Assembly: GCA_013397845.1 (NCBI GenBank)
Contig: VZTG01007782.1
Span: 1,833,467 to 1,897,466 of the forward strand
Source: Melanocharis versteri
Taxonomy: Eukaryota; Chordata; Aves; Passeriformes; Melanocharitidae
DNA length: 64,000 nucleotides
Direction of reading: 5' to 3'
The first letter of the stretch is position 1. The number at the start of each line of letters is the position of its first letter. The notes under the pieces were generated by a model that made no database searches, had not been told where the DNA came from, and was given only the letters and a program-made list of their open reading frames with translations. Below are positions 1-12,400 of this stretch, one piece after another. The translations under genes and the position numbers were made by a program.

Positions 1-316
1 TTTTAAATACTTACATAGCATTGGAAAGATCAGTCTACACATTCCCAAAATGACTACATTCTTGGCCTGTTGATTTTTTATACAACAATCCGTATATTAT
101 CATTTCACTCTTGTTGCATACTTTTCACAGCTTTAAGAAAAAATACCATGCTATTGAGATACTAGATGGCTATTAAAAACTGCTAATCGGAGATCTAGAG
201 TATTTTCAACTATGCTGAGGTTCCTTGCTTTAAGGAATCAAATTACAAATTTGTAAGCATGATAACTTAGCAGATTATCATTTCACCATGGAAGAATTAG
301 AAGCCTGTTTCAAAGT

Positions 317-772
317 TTTATTAATTCAAGTCATAAAAAAGTTACAGCAACTTCAAATATGTACAAACTGCCATAAAAACATTGTGTTCAGTTATACAGG
401 AGACAGTCTCATTACAACGTGGCTACAAAATCATTATTTTCAATAAAACTCCCACAAGGGTAAAATAACCCTTTTAAGCATGTATGCTCCAAAACCCTAG
501 TAACAGCAGTTGTCAACTCATTTCATCATCATGAAAAAAAATAAAATCAGGGAGCAATAGTTAATTTTTACTTGAGTTAGATGGGGCATTCAACTCTCAA
601 CAAATAGTAAAAGTAGTTGAATGGTTACCAGTCTTGGTTGTTAAAGAGTTTTAACAATCATTCCATGAGCACAATTGCCCCCCTTTCAGGAGGAAACTTT
701 TAAGAGTTACGATTCAGGCCTCCAATGTTTTTGTTGTCTTGTTTGAATCTGACTTGTCTTCAGTTGATTCAG
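317..772 (-). other. EPCAM: EPCAM 3' UTR with candidate poly(A) signal
   Basis: Downstream of the EPCAM stop codon on the minus strand. An AATAAA hexamer (plus-strand TTTATT) lies at 317-322, about 450 bases after the stop, a plausible 3' UTR length. The true end was not verified, and the transcript may run further. Positions 1-316 hold nothing else that I recognise. Confidence 0.5.
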
Positions 773-3700
773 TTAAGCATTCAGTCCTCTATGCATTTCG
801 TTCATTTCCTTCACCTGGAGGGGAGGAGGTAGAAGGAGATCAACATCTCTGCTACTTCTAAACTTTAAGACCCAGTAAGTCATTGGGACTTAACGGCCCA
901 GATTTTTATCAGCAAATGGATTTGATGCAGCACTAACAGAACCAACCATGGCAAACCCACCAGTTAAAAAAAAAAAAAGCAAAAAAAAAGCACCACTTAG
1001 GGCACACACAGGAAGCAGACAACACTATTTAGCTACAACATTGCTTGGATTCCTTCACAAAAGGCTCCACACTTGGGATGAAGCACCATTTACTGTTCCA
1101 TTGGAAAGTAGCTCTTCCATGGAAACTGCAAGATCCATGCAAATACCTCAAGTAAAGGTCTTCATCACAGAACAAGACTATCAGCACTTCCTGTGGATTG
1201 CACAGCCCTTTGCCATACATATGTAAAACAGAACCTGCCATAAAACTGAACCCCACCCCCTCAGCCCTGGGAAGAGCAGCAGATCATCAGTTGCCTTTGA
1301 AACTAGTGCAGAACTACACAGAGGTGAAAACAAGCTACGGAATTTGAATACTTTCAGTCTCCTTGAACACATCTGAAGCACCCAAAGCGAGCTTTTAACC
1401 TACAGCAAACTTTAAAGAGTTTCTGGATTCTGGTCAACCTACTCCCCACACACACATCACAAACAGAAATTACTTACCTCAGCTTTCACGTACTTCCCTT
1501 TCCTCCTCCTTGTGAGGACCTGTAAGAGAAGGATGCAATATTTTTAAAGTCTTGACAGACAAGTAACTTCATCTGATTTTGACTATAAAAACACAAAACT
1601 TAAAGCTGTCCTTTCCCCGTCCTTCCAAAGTGAGTGAGGTAGGTACAAACGACGTTGTCCGTCACTCCCAATTACTTTGAACCACGAGGTACTTTGTTCA
1701 CCTCTATGCATTGTTCTCAGTACTTGTTTTCCGGGTGACACCCTTCAGTCGTAACCTGAAACAGTGGCAGTATGCCCATCACCAATTTCCCACCTCCCAA
1801 GTCTGAAGGAGCAAGCCAATTTTATAAAGGAAGACTTCCCATCAGAGTGCAAATACATGTGTCGTTACTTCCCTAATTGCTTAGCAGCTTTGTCAGAACT
1901 TACCAGAACAACAATCGCAGCCACTATTGCTACTAACACCACTACAATGACAGCAATAAGGCCAGGAGTCAGAGACTTCATGGAAAACTCTGGTGCTATT
2001 TCGTCAACATAGAAGACCACTGTCTTCTCAAGCTTCACTGGTTCGTTGTCAATGCTGACATTTAGTCCAGCATTGTTATGAAAGATGGATTGACCTTTTA
2101 CCTGAAACAGATAGGAAAAGAGAGACTTGCTAGTTCACATTGTAGGCATTTATCTCGTCACAGAATAATCCACGTTGCTTTAGCCATCGCACAGCCAGAC
2201 TCCCGCGTTCAGTGCAATACACACACCCAGCCTCTGGCAGACTTTACCCGTGTCACACTTACATCTTTTTCAAAGTAGTAGGCCACATCAGCTATATCCA
2301 CATCTCCGAATGATTTGTCTGAGGAATTTTGCTTCAAATCAATAGTAATGTAAGGGTTTTCATACTGCAAAAAAAATATTGTGTGGTATTAAGACAAGGT
2401 ACTTTAAACCTAGCTATCAAATATTCACCAAAACATTATGATCCAGTTTGTGAACTTACATCCTGGATCAAGTTTATGGTTCTTGAACTCAAGCCAACTG
2501 TTTACAGTAGGATTCAAATTCCACTTTTTAAGTGAAACAAAGAAGTCATCTACAGACTAGGGAGAGCAGTGTAGTTTCTCAGCATTTCTGTTCAGATACA
2601 GATATTTGCTAACTGCTCACTGCTTTAAGAGCTTCTACCAAAACTCATGCTGTACTGCATTAGTCAAATAAGAGTTTTCAAAGTTACTTGCAACAAAATT
2701 AAGTTCTGATAATTTACTAAATATTATGTGCCTCTTACCAGAATATTGCTTATATAGCGGCCTTGCAGCTGATAACGACTGGTAATGGTATCTGTGAAAA
2801 ACCTGTAAGGATATGAAAGCCATGGCTGTCAAAAACAGCACAATTTCACACATATCATTTCAGAAGTAGAGAGGATCAGTGTAACTGTTTTCTTCTGCAG
2901 TCCCTGTGGTGGGTGGGCCTCAGCTGGCAGCTAAACCCTCACCTAGTCTCTCACTCACTTCCCCCGATCAGGACTCGGAGAAGAATCCGAAGGGCAAAAG
3001 CAAGGAAAAAAAACCAAACCAAAACAACCCTCATCAGCTAAAATAAAATCAGTCTGGTAAGTGAAAGGGCTGGGTGGGGGAAACATAAAACCTCGAGTGA
3101 TGTAAAAGCAATCAGTCATCACTGACAGATCAATGTCCACCCAACGTCTGAGCAATGGCTACTTGGGAAAAAACTTTCCCCCAGATTTATTGCTGAACAT
3201 GGCATTATTATACAATATGGGCTATCTGTTCAGTCAGTTCAGGTCAGCCCTGGCCCCTTCCCAGCCTCTTGCCCATCCCCAACCCACTCACTGGGGCAGC
3301 AGAGGGAGAGTCTGAGAAGGCCTCGACATTACGTAAGCACTGCTCAGCAGCAGCTAAAACACTGGTGGATTTTGGTCACTGGTCTCAAATGCAGTACCAC
3401 ACCAACTGCTACCAAGAAAATCAACTCTGCCCCAACCAAACCTAGTGCACTCTCTTCATACTAGAGTTCGATTTTCAATTAACTCCTAACAGTGAAGATG
3501 AACTTAGTGAAAAATAAACACCTGTGTCAGACAAAAGAGCTTTACCAGTTTGAGGAGTTCAGAAGAAGAGCTAGAGGGCAGCAGCTTTTGTTCTGGAAAG
3601 GAGGTGATCTAATAGCTCCAAGTAGGGTTTGGTTTTAACAAAACAAAAAACAAAAAAGGGCTAAACTCTTGTTTTCCTCCTGCTGCTCCTATGTAGTCCT

Positions 3701-5299
3701 TCTGCCATTTTTGTCAGTTTATTTTCTGAACAGTTTCAACTATTACCTTCCATTTCTTTTAGCATATTGATTTGAGGGGGGAAAAAACCTAGCAATCAAT
3801 TTTAAATGGAAGGGAATCTCTTTAGCAGTTAATTTGTTTCCAATACAAATTAAAGAAGTTCTATGAAGGATCTGCAGCTCACTTCTAAGATGTCTTACAA
3901 ATGAGTTTACGGGTCTGACAACGCTTTTAAGCAGCTGTTTAGAAATACACTAGATACGTAGTTGGACATGCATACGCTACCATGACATACTACTATCATC
4001 ACTTACTTCTTTAAAGATTCAGCATTCAGGGGAGCATTTCTCTCAGCGTGTTTCATTTCAATGATGATCCACCTGAAGTACAATGAATATTCTTAAGTAC
4101 ATGCATATAAAACATAGCAAAAAAATCTAACCCCAGGCTAAGAAAACAGAACAGTGAGACAAAAACAAAGCAAGCAAAGTCTCTTCCAAACCTATTCAAT
4201 GTCTCCCTGTTTCCAAAGAAAAAAACCCAGCAGTAACCAAGTGTTGATTGCTCCATCTTCATTCATCCCCAGTGCATCATTCACACAAGGCAGAGCCTCA
4301 TACAGGAATGTTTTCATGTCACAGCACACCCTGTTGAAAGACTTACGTTGTTCTGACTAACTGATTGCACTTTAAGTCTGCATCATGTTTGTCAGTTCTT
4401 CTAACTCCAGCTGTGTTCACACACCAACAGGTAGTTCCATTGCACTGCTTCGCCTTGAAAGCGCCACTATTTTCACACTCAGGATCATAGAGGCCATCGG
4501 TATCTTCAAAAGCATCTTTTGGTTTCTCACGGCGACCCGATTTTGAGCCCATCACCTCTGCTTTCATCAGCAGGCATTTTGAAGTCACTAAAAATAACCA
4601 GAAAGTCACGTTACGCAGCACCAGACCACACATGTCCAAAACAGAGCTCTGAGTCCGCACAAACACAAGGTTACATCAGAAGCAACCAGATTTGAAGCCA
4701 TTACACGGAAGAGCAGATGTCTAACGTGTAGGTGGTGCATAAAATCAACACAACTGGGGTATGTCAGCCTCTCAAGGCAAAGGTCTAACAAGTCCAGCCT
4801 TAGGACTTTACAGCTTCCATTCCTCACAGCTAGAGGCTTGCTCACAGCTTAGCTGAGCTTGAACCCAGAGCAAGGTCTTGTCACAAGACTCTTTCACCTC
4901 TAGATTTGCAGAAAAAGTGAGAATACGTGCTTCCAAAGAAGTTAAACATTCTTCTTTAGGAAATTCTCGCTACTGAAGAACAAATATTGAGGAGGACGGG
5001 GGAGCCTACATCAATACAAGCAGAGGAACCCCAAACGCTTATCCTCCATCACCAGTTGACCTGGAAGACCAGGAAGAAGCACGCCTTCCTCGCCTCCATT
5101 ATTTGCTAGGAACTCAGTGGTCATTCCCACGTATTCCCCGGCGCTTTGCGGCCGCGTTTCCGCGCCACCCACCCAGCCGTGCCCTTTTACTCACGGGTGC
5201 TGCAGTCCACGGTGACGCCGGAGCCGATGGCGTCGCAGCGGCAGAGGCCGCTGTCTATCCTGCAGTTGGTGACGCGCTTGTTCTTCTCGCAGACGCACG
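773..5299 (-). CDS. EPCAM: EPCAM, epithelial cell adhesion molecule (exons 2-9; exon 1 lost in gap)
   Basis: Single-pass epithelial surface glycoprotein for homotypic adhesion and signalling. Coding exons in transcript order: 5195-5299, 4347-4587, 4007-4072, 2739-2802, 2263-2364, 1904-2101, 1478-1519, 773-814 (stop at 773-775). All junctions are GT-AG and the phases join without a break, giving 286 residues; with a signal-peptide exon this fits the roughly 314 of human EPCAM. Exon 2 encodes the six-cysteine N-terminal domain (starts ACVCEKNKRV). Exon 3 encodes a thyroglobulin type-1 domain with six cysteines and the CWCVNTAGVRRTDK motif. Exons 4-6 form the C-terminal domain. Exon 7 holds the transmembrane helix (LIAVIVVVLVAIVAAIVVL). 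Exons 8-9 give a basic, short tail ending EMHRGLNA. The paralogue TACSTD2 is single-exon in mammals, so the nine-exon layout favours EPCAM. The protein start is not visible. Confidence 0.96.
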
Positions 5300-6450
5300 C
5301 TGCAAGAGAAGCGCGGCCGTGAGCCGGGCACCGCGGGGCACCGCCACCCTCGCTCCGCCGCCGGGCTGGACGGACAAAGCCGCCCCTCGCCGGCCGGGCG
5401 TGGCGTGGCGTGGCGTGCCCGCACCCCCCGCTTCCCCCCCGGCCACCCGCCCTCCCTTCCAGAGCGCCGGGGCTCTCCACGGGGCGGAGGGGANNNNNNN
5501 NNNNNNNNNNNNNNNNNNNNNNNNNNNNNNNNNNNNNNNNNNNNNNNNNNNNNNNNNNNNNNNNNNNNNNNNNNNNNNNNNNNNNNNNNNNNNNNNNNNN
5601 NNNNNNNNNNNNNNNNNNNNNNNNNNNNNNNNNNNNNNNNNNNNNNNNNNNNNNNNNNNNNNNNNNNNNNNNNNNNNNNNNNNNNNNNNNNNNNNNNNNN
5701 NNNNNNNNNNNNNNNNNNNNNNNNNNNNNNNNNNNNNNNNNNNNNNNNNNNNNNNNNNNNNNNNNNNNNNNNNNNNNNNNNNNNNNNNNNNNNNNNNNNN
5801 NNNNNNNNNNNNNNNNNNNNNNNNNNNNNNNNNNNNNNNNNNNNNNNNNNNNNNNNNNNNNNNNNNNNNNNNNNNNNNNNNNNNNNNNNNNNNNNNNNNN
5901 NNNNNNNNNNNNNNNNNNNNNNNNNNNNNNNNNNNNNNNNNNNNNNNNNNNNNNNNNNNNNNNNNNNNNNNNNNNNNNNNNNNNNNNNNNNNNNNNNNNN
6001 NNNNNNNNNNNNNNNNNNNNNNNNNNNGGCCCCAACAGCGCCTCTCCTGCGGAATTGGGAGGGGGAGCCGCGGCGCGGGGGGCGTCCCGAGGGGCGGACG
6101 CGCCTGCTTTTTAGCGGGGATGTGACACCACCCCGGCTGTGAATCCACCCCGCCCGGGCAGAGGGCGGCGGGCTGGGGCTGTCGTGGGGAGCCGGGGGGC
6201 AGCTGCCCCCACCGTCGAGGGGAAAGTGTTAGTCATCGCCGGGAGCTCCCGGGCGTGTTTGCCCTGTGACACACGGGCACGGGGAGCAGCGCCCGCGGCC
6301 CTCCCGGCTCGGAGCTCCCCGCGCCCGCCAGTGACCTTCGGAACGCCGGGGAGGTCCCGAGGTCCTTGCCCTGGCCTCGTGGCCCCGGGCTCTTCCCTCG
6401 GGACACGCGGGGGGTGTTTCCACTCCCCTCTTGGCGAGCTGAGAGCAAGC
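5110..6450. promoter_or_regulatory. CpG-island promoter of EPCAM, interrupted by gap
   Basis: Both flanks of the gap are strongly GC- and CpG-rich, whereas the sequence beyond about 5100 and 6480 drops to ordinary AT-rich composition. The island covers EPCAM exon 2 and, inside the gap, must hold exon 1 and the start site: the minus strand of 5304-5493 has no ATG or signal-peptide-like exon. No TATA box or other core element can be assigned because the likely start site is masked. Confidence 0.7.
5494..6027. other. Assembly gap (534 N) hiding EPCAM exon 1
   Basis: Run of N inside a CpG island. Exon 2 begins in mid-codon (its first two bases complete a codon), so an upstream coding exon is required and none is visible between the exon and the gap. 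Very high GC is the likely reason for sequencing drop-out. The N count may be an estimate rather than a measured length. Confidence 0.95.
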
Positions 6451-9400
6451 AGGGAATACTCGCACTTTATAGTGAGCTTTGTTCGCATCCGAGGGGTGCC
6501 GTGTGAGCTACTCTGTGCTTGACATAAATTCTGATAATTCCTCAGTAAATTAGAAAACAGAACGCGTATCTGTATAGAATGAACCCTTTCGTAAGGATCT
6601 TTTCTGGTTATGTGTTTTGTTTTTATTTTCGGTTTTGGTTCCTTTCTGGAATACATAGTAGATGTCTCTACTTCAAGGTCGCTCTGAAGATTTGCTCCTG
6701 GTGCTGCAGTATCCTCGTTTCCTCACTGAGGAAAAAGTAGTCCTGAGTGCTTTGTCTCTGAGCAGCGTAGCTTTGTGGGAACCTACAAAAGGGGAGGTAG
6801 TGCCAGAGCACTGCCAGGTTGCCGAGGAGGAAACACGGGAAAGCCGGCTGCAGGCTTTAAGATGGCTTTCCAAAGTGTAAAAGCAAAGCCAAAATGGAAG
6901 ACAAAAGATAGGTATGGTACACCGGAAATGCTTTATGAACCTTGAGTTTATTTATTCAGTTAAAAAATATGCATAGATCTTTCTAAAAGATATATTAGCA
7001 CCCTAGAAAAACAAGTTATTTTAGTACAGGATAAAACCAGAATGACATTCTGCCCAAAGACTTGAAGCTTTCTCTTACTAGTTCACTGTCCAATAAAAGC
7101 GTTTCTACTTTTGCACATGCAGGTCTCAGGAACTGAAACTGTTTGAAAATTTTGCATGTTTGAAGCGAAACTGCCGTGAACTATCCTAGTGGTTTTGTCT
7201 CTGTGCGCAGCTGTGTTTGTGTTGTACCTGGTTTTGTATGTTGTTTTTGTCTCCAGTGCCCTGCTGCTCTCTCAGATGGGAACGAGTTAAAGGACTGCCC
7301 TTTGGATTTGCTCCTGGTACAGTCTGAATCAGAGTTTTGCAGCATTTATCTTGATTCTTCTTGTGGTTTTGCATGGTTTATGATTGATAAATGTGTTCTC
7401 CTGATACACTTGTCAAAGACTCAAAATGAAAGCTTGACCTAGCAATATGAAAACTTGGGAAGACTAAAGTCTCAGATGTAGACTTCTCACACTGCTTTTA
7501 TCAAGTGATAGCATTTTTCAGAAAGATGAATAGGATCAATAAGCTCAGAAATGCCTGCCTTACTATAAACCTCTTATTCCATGATAATATACTGTTTTGT
7601 TCAAGATGAGTAAAGCTATCTTGCCGTTATCAAATTGCCAAGCTGGCCTACGTAAGCCTTGATAATAAGGAGCAATAAATTTTATGATAGGCTTTTGCCT
7701 TTATTATTTTTTTTTTTAATACGTGAATATAGAAGAACAGAACAGGCTGAGTACAGCTAGTCCTCTTTCTTCTCCTGATCCTTGTTCTGTGTAGGTAAAA
7801 CTCTGTGCCTAGTTTTACAAATCCAAGCAGTCTTGAAATATTGGAGTGGCTACTGCTGAAAGTAGCTCTGCTTCTACAACCACCTTCAAATACCCCATAG
7901 GTATCTTTGTTGTCGAAAAATAGCCATAACCTTTAGTATCTAGGGGCTGAATGGTCTTAGGGTATTCGTGTGGGCTAGAGCCTCTCACAGTGTGTTTTGT
8001 CACTGTTGTGTTGTGACGTGTTGCGAACTCTGAGTTAGCGCCTGTAGAAAGTCATACGATAACTCTGCTACGAACATAGGTGCATCATGGTGCTTTTTGT
8101 AGTATAGCGCTTAATTTGGCTCAAATTTGCGGGGGCTAATAAGGAACTCGCTATCCATGGTCTCGCCAGATTTCCAAATGTGAAGAAATTATTGTTTAAA
8201 CGTTACGTTGCTCAGTATTTTTGAAGGAGAGTTGTTCTACGTGATGTCATTCACCAGCAGGGCAATGGAAATGAGGGCCCATTCAGCAGTGTTAATCGTA
8301 CCCTCTTTCCAGGTTATTTTGAGGGCAGCTTCTCAGTAGAATCTAAGTCAGTGGAGCAGACATGAGGCCAAACGGATACAAGGGCCTGAGTGTTGAAGTT
8401 TATTATACATGTACTTTGGTGTCTGGGTGGTTGGGAGGCAGTGTCTTTTCTGTACCTTTTGTGATGCTTGTACCTCTTTGTGCTGAGATACGTGGCCGTA
8501 TTCAATGGCTATTCTATATTAACTTTCCTCAGCACACAGCTCTAAAGGTAAGGCCTTGCATATTGGTTATAAACAGGTTAATTTTATCAACTGTTGGAGA
8601 TACTCCTCTTATCAAATAGCTGACTGCTGATTAGGCAGTGCAGTGTAGGCTAGTTGTGGTTTACTCTTATTAAGGCATAATTACAGCTCAGACAAATTAT
8701 AACTTAAATGCTACAAGCACATTACTGGCTCTGCTATGTAGCAAAAAAAAAAAGTTTTGGTCACCAAACTCTACATACACAAAGTATGTAAACTTACATT
8801 AGGAAAACTCATGGGATCTGTATTTTTCAACTTTTGCTCCATAATTTACATCTGATCCAGATCTGTTTGGAGAATAAAATATTAGTTCACTAAAATACTC
8901 AAGAGCCATTGACTCCAGTGGGAGATTTTTTGTTGATGTGAGTGAACTGTGAATCAGTTCCAAGGAGATAACTCCAGCTCTTTCTGAAGCCAGTAAGAAT
9001 TAGTGTGATACTGGGATATGATGTAAGGTCACTTCCAGGTCTTCGCTAGATATTAGGTAAGTGGGCTTTGTGAAACTCCCCAGGCACAGAAAAGCGACAG
9101 AATCTGCTTTCAGGGAAAGTCGCAAGGATGTATGAGTCACTGCTGGAGTATCAGGAAACGATGCAAGGTGGGGCTGTGACATGCACTGTGGTCAGCAGAT
9201 CAGAGAGATGAGTGGAGAGAGCGTGATCAATGCCACTAGGGTATTTGGCAATCTCGGTCTAACTGAGATTCTTCAGAGGCTGCAAACCTGATTGGTTTTG
9301 GGTGTACCCTCCTGAAGATAACCAAAGTCTCATCCCTAGAAAATAGGTCATGTGTGATACCAAATTGTGAAACAGTCTTATTAATCCTTTTCCAGCAAAA

Positions 9401-12400
9401 TGAATGACTTTTGAAAATTTTTGATGACTTTTAACTGGTTAAGGCTGACAAAGATAGAAACAACCAGGAACACTGATGCTCAAAAGTGCCAACAGGTATT
9501 TTGGACAGCAGACATTGCTACATATATCATTATATTATAGACTTGCTCAGGAACTTTTTATTAAGACAGCTTAAGAATGTTTGCATTCAACTTTTTTGTC
9601 AGACTTCATCATCTGCATAGAATGAAACCTTGAAAGAACTGTAGGAGGAGGACAATATTGAGAAATTATGTACAGTACCTTGTCCATGATGTGTTTCTGA
9701 AGATTCCAGGTTGTCACAAATCAACACATGCTGCTGCTCAAAGGACTGTAATAAAACTGGTGCTTCTGTGTATTTTATTTTTCCTGCCTGTTTGAAAACC
9801 ACCAGAAAACAGGTAGATCTTGTTACACTGATTTGAGTAATGAGAACATTTGGAGTCCTGGAGAACTTAAATGGTTTGGCCATATGGAGGTGGTCAAGTA
9901 TAGAGCCAATAAGAAAATAAACGAGCAGTCATGCCTTTCTGCTAGACTGTCTAACTACTTCCAAACACTGTAAAAAAACCCCAAAAAAGCTATTTTACAC
10001 ATTTGGGTCTTTTTGGCCTGTTTATAGATAATGACTTGTTTTTTTAATAATAACACAATGTTTGTGTATTTTGACAAAACTGACATGCACACTGAAGATG
10101 GAAATTAGTTCAGAGGCGGTGGCAACCCTCATAAAGCTGTCCTCGGCTTCAGAAGCCCACAGCTTGGGTCTCTATCAGGTTGGAGACCTTTGAAAGTAAG
10201 AGTAGCTACCAAGAGGTACAGGGCTGTTGGTTCAGAGGTTCATAAAACTAGACAGGGTGTAGCCACAGGAGAGAAATGCTCATGCAATTAATGTGTGTTC
10301 TATTTGTGTCTTTGAGGATTATAGAAACCAACCTGTCTGATACGTTGCGGCATCCTCATCTCTCTGCCAGGGCTTAGTCTTAACTCCAGAGGGTGGGGCC
10401 AGTAACAGGTTTGTCACCTTCATCTTTACGTACCTGAAAATGCATCTCCATGGCTCTGATACTGACAGCATTTTTAGAACATCTATTGTCAGCATTCAAA
10501 GCTGCTTAAAATAAACAGCATTAGATGTAAAAACCGTAATAACTCCTCATCCAGACTACTGCACAGCAGCAAGGTGAACCTTCTAATTTCATACTGTGCC
10601 CAATCCCTCAGGTTTGTAGCGTTTGGAAAAGGCTCAGAGGAAAACACGAGATCACAAGTTGTAGTAGACGAAGCTCTGTTTGCATTAAAATTGTTTCAGT
10701 TTTGGCATCTAAGATACTTCCCCCCCCCTCCCCCCTTTTTAGCCATTCTCTGTGAAAGAAGATACAGATGGAACTTTGTCAAAACACTTGTTGAAAACTG
10801 TTTGAGAGAGTCCTAAGTAGTTTTTAACATGCTTTATCGCATGACAACATCTCTGGGCTGTAGCAGATGGTTATACAGACAGAGAGTTGTCCTGTCTCTC
10901 AGTGTGGTGTTATCAGAAGGCACATTGACTACTTCCGCCATAAAACCAGCCATTGAATTTGCTTATGCTGGACTTGTACAGGTTGCTATGGGGCTAGTGA
11001 GGGTGTGGGTTTACAGTTTGTCAGGTAACCCCCAGTAACAACCCACAGACACGGCTGTACCTGGCAGCGAGCAGAAGCCATGTATAACTCAACGAAAACA
11101 GGGTCACAGCATGCACACAGCATGCAGTTTCCAGGGAGCAGCTAACATGCTGTAAATCCCCACCCACTCTTGCCTCACTCTAATTTGTGTGCGTAGTCAT
11201 ACCCCAAGCAAAGGTGAATAAATACACCCATGAGCTGGGCAGAGAAATCTCATCCCACGAACACCGGCACAATGGACAGCAGAGAGTGGGGTTAAAAGAA
11301 CTGGGCGTGCCATTAATGTTTTGCTTTTTTTGTCTCTCGCTGAAATAAATTGCTTTTGTGTTGTGACTACTTTCACAGTTCATAAGTTCCCCTTATTTTT
11401 TCAGTTAGCAATAGCTGCTACCAAAGTTCATCTGTTTCTCTTTGCACTTTAATTTACAGCCCTTGTACTAGTCATTTTATTGCTTCAACCTCTGAGTGAG
11501 AGAACTTTTACAACTTGTGATTACTGAACTTGGAGAAACAAGAAAGTTTTTTGACCTGTTATGGAGTAATCATAGACCCCATTGCTTCTTGGGAGGGGCA
11601 TTCAATGTTTAACAAACTGTGGCAATTCTAATTTAATTGTGTGGAGCCTGAACCATTGGATGGGAGTTAAAAAAAGTAAATCCTGGACTTTTCCAGGTCA
11701 CATTTTAACTTGTCTGGTTTTAGTCTTTAAAGGGCTGTCCTTGAAGTTCTGCCTTCCCACTACTGAACTTGATGCTGCTCTTTTCTTAGCAGTTTGAGAG
11801 CATGGGAGCCAAATTATTTGCATATGAAAATGATTTCCTCTTGCTTCAGAAATTATAGCTACAGTACCTTTGATAAATCCTTTCATAAGGTGAGTCTTTT
11901 GAATGCCATGCCATGAAAATGCGGCTCTTGACAGCAGAAAAATTGTCCTGTCTTGATTACCACTATTGTTTCATATTATAGGGGCTGTGATCATGGACAA
12001 AGATTCAATTGTGTTCAACTGTATAAAAACAGAGAATAAATAGGTACTGTGTTTGAAAGAGTTTGTGATCTGAATTATGTGACCAGTAAACTTTGGAATT
12101 AGAAAACAAGATGAGAAAGATTTGGTGAGATTTACACTTTATAGAATCATAAGCCAGCTAGCTAAAAGTTTGAAGGCTCCCACCTATTCTTTAGCCACTC
12201 AAACAGCTATTATTCAGGAAACCTGCCTTCAGGAAAAGAATTAGGATGTTATTTTGAAAGCACCAATGTTTTTCTACTTTTGATGTCCCTAGATAATAAC
12301 ATAAGATATGCTTCCTGGATAAGAGGTTCCTTAGCTCTTTTGTAGTTTAGTGTATTAATGCATACATATACGTTACATCAGTGAGGCAAAGCATTTGTGT

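Noticed and set aside
5103..6148. Long open frames on both strands across 5103-6148 (up to 340 codons)
   Set aside because: They exist only because N codons are read as open; the flanking residues are GC-rich shadow sequence around EPCAM exon 2.
9599..9883. 94-codon minus-strand frame as a transposon-derived protein
   Set aside because: No reverse transcriptase or transposase motif could be seen; most likely a chance frame.
12141..12200. 'tatagaatcataagccagct' as a CR1 3' terminus
   Set aside because: Only the first dozen bases resemble CR1; the following sequence does not continue the consensus.
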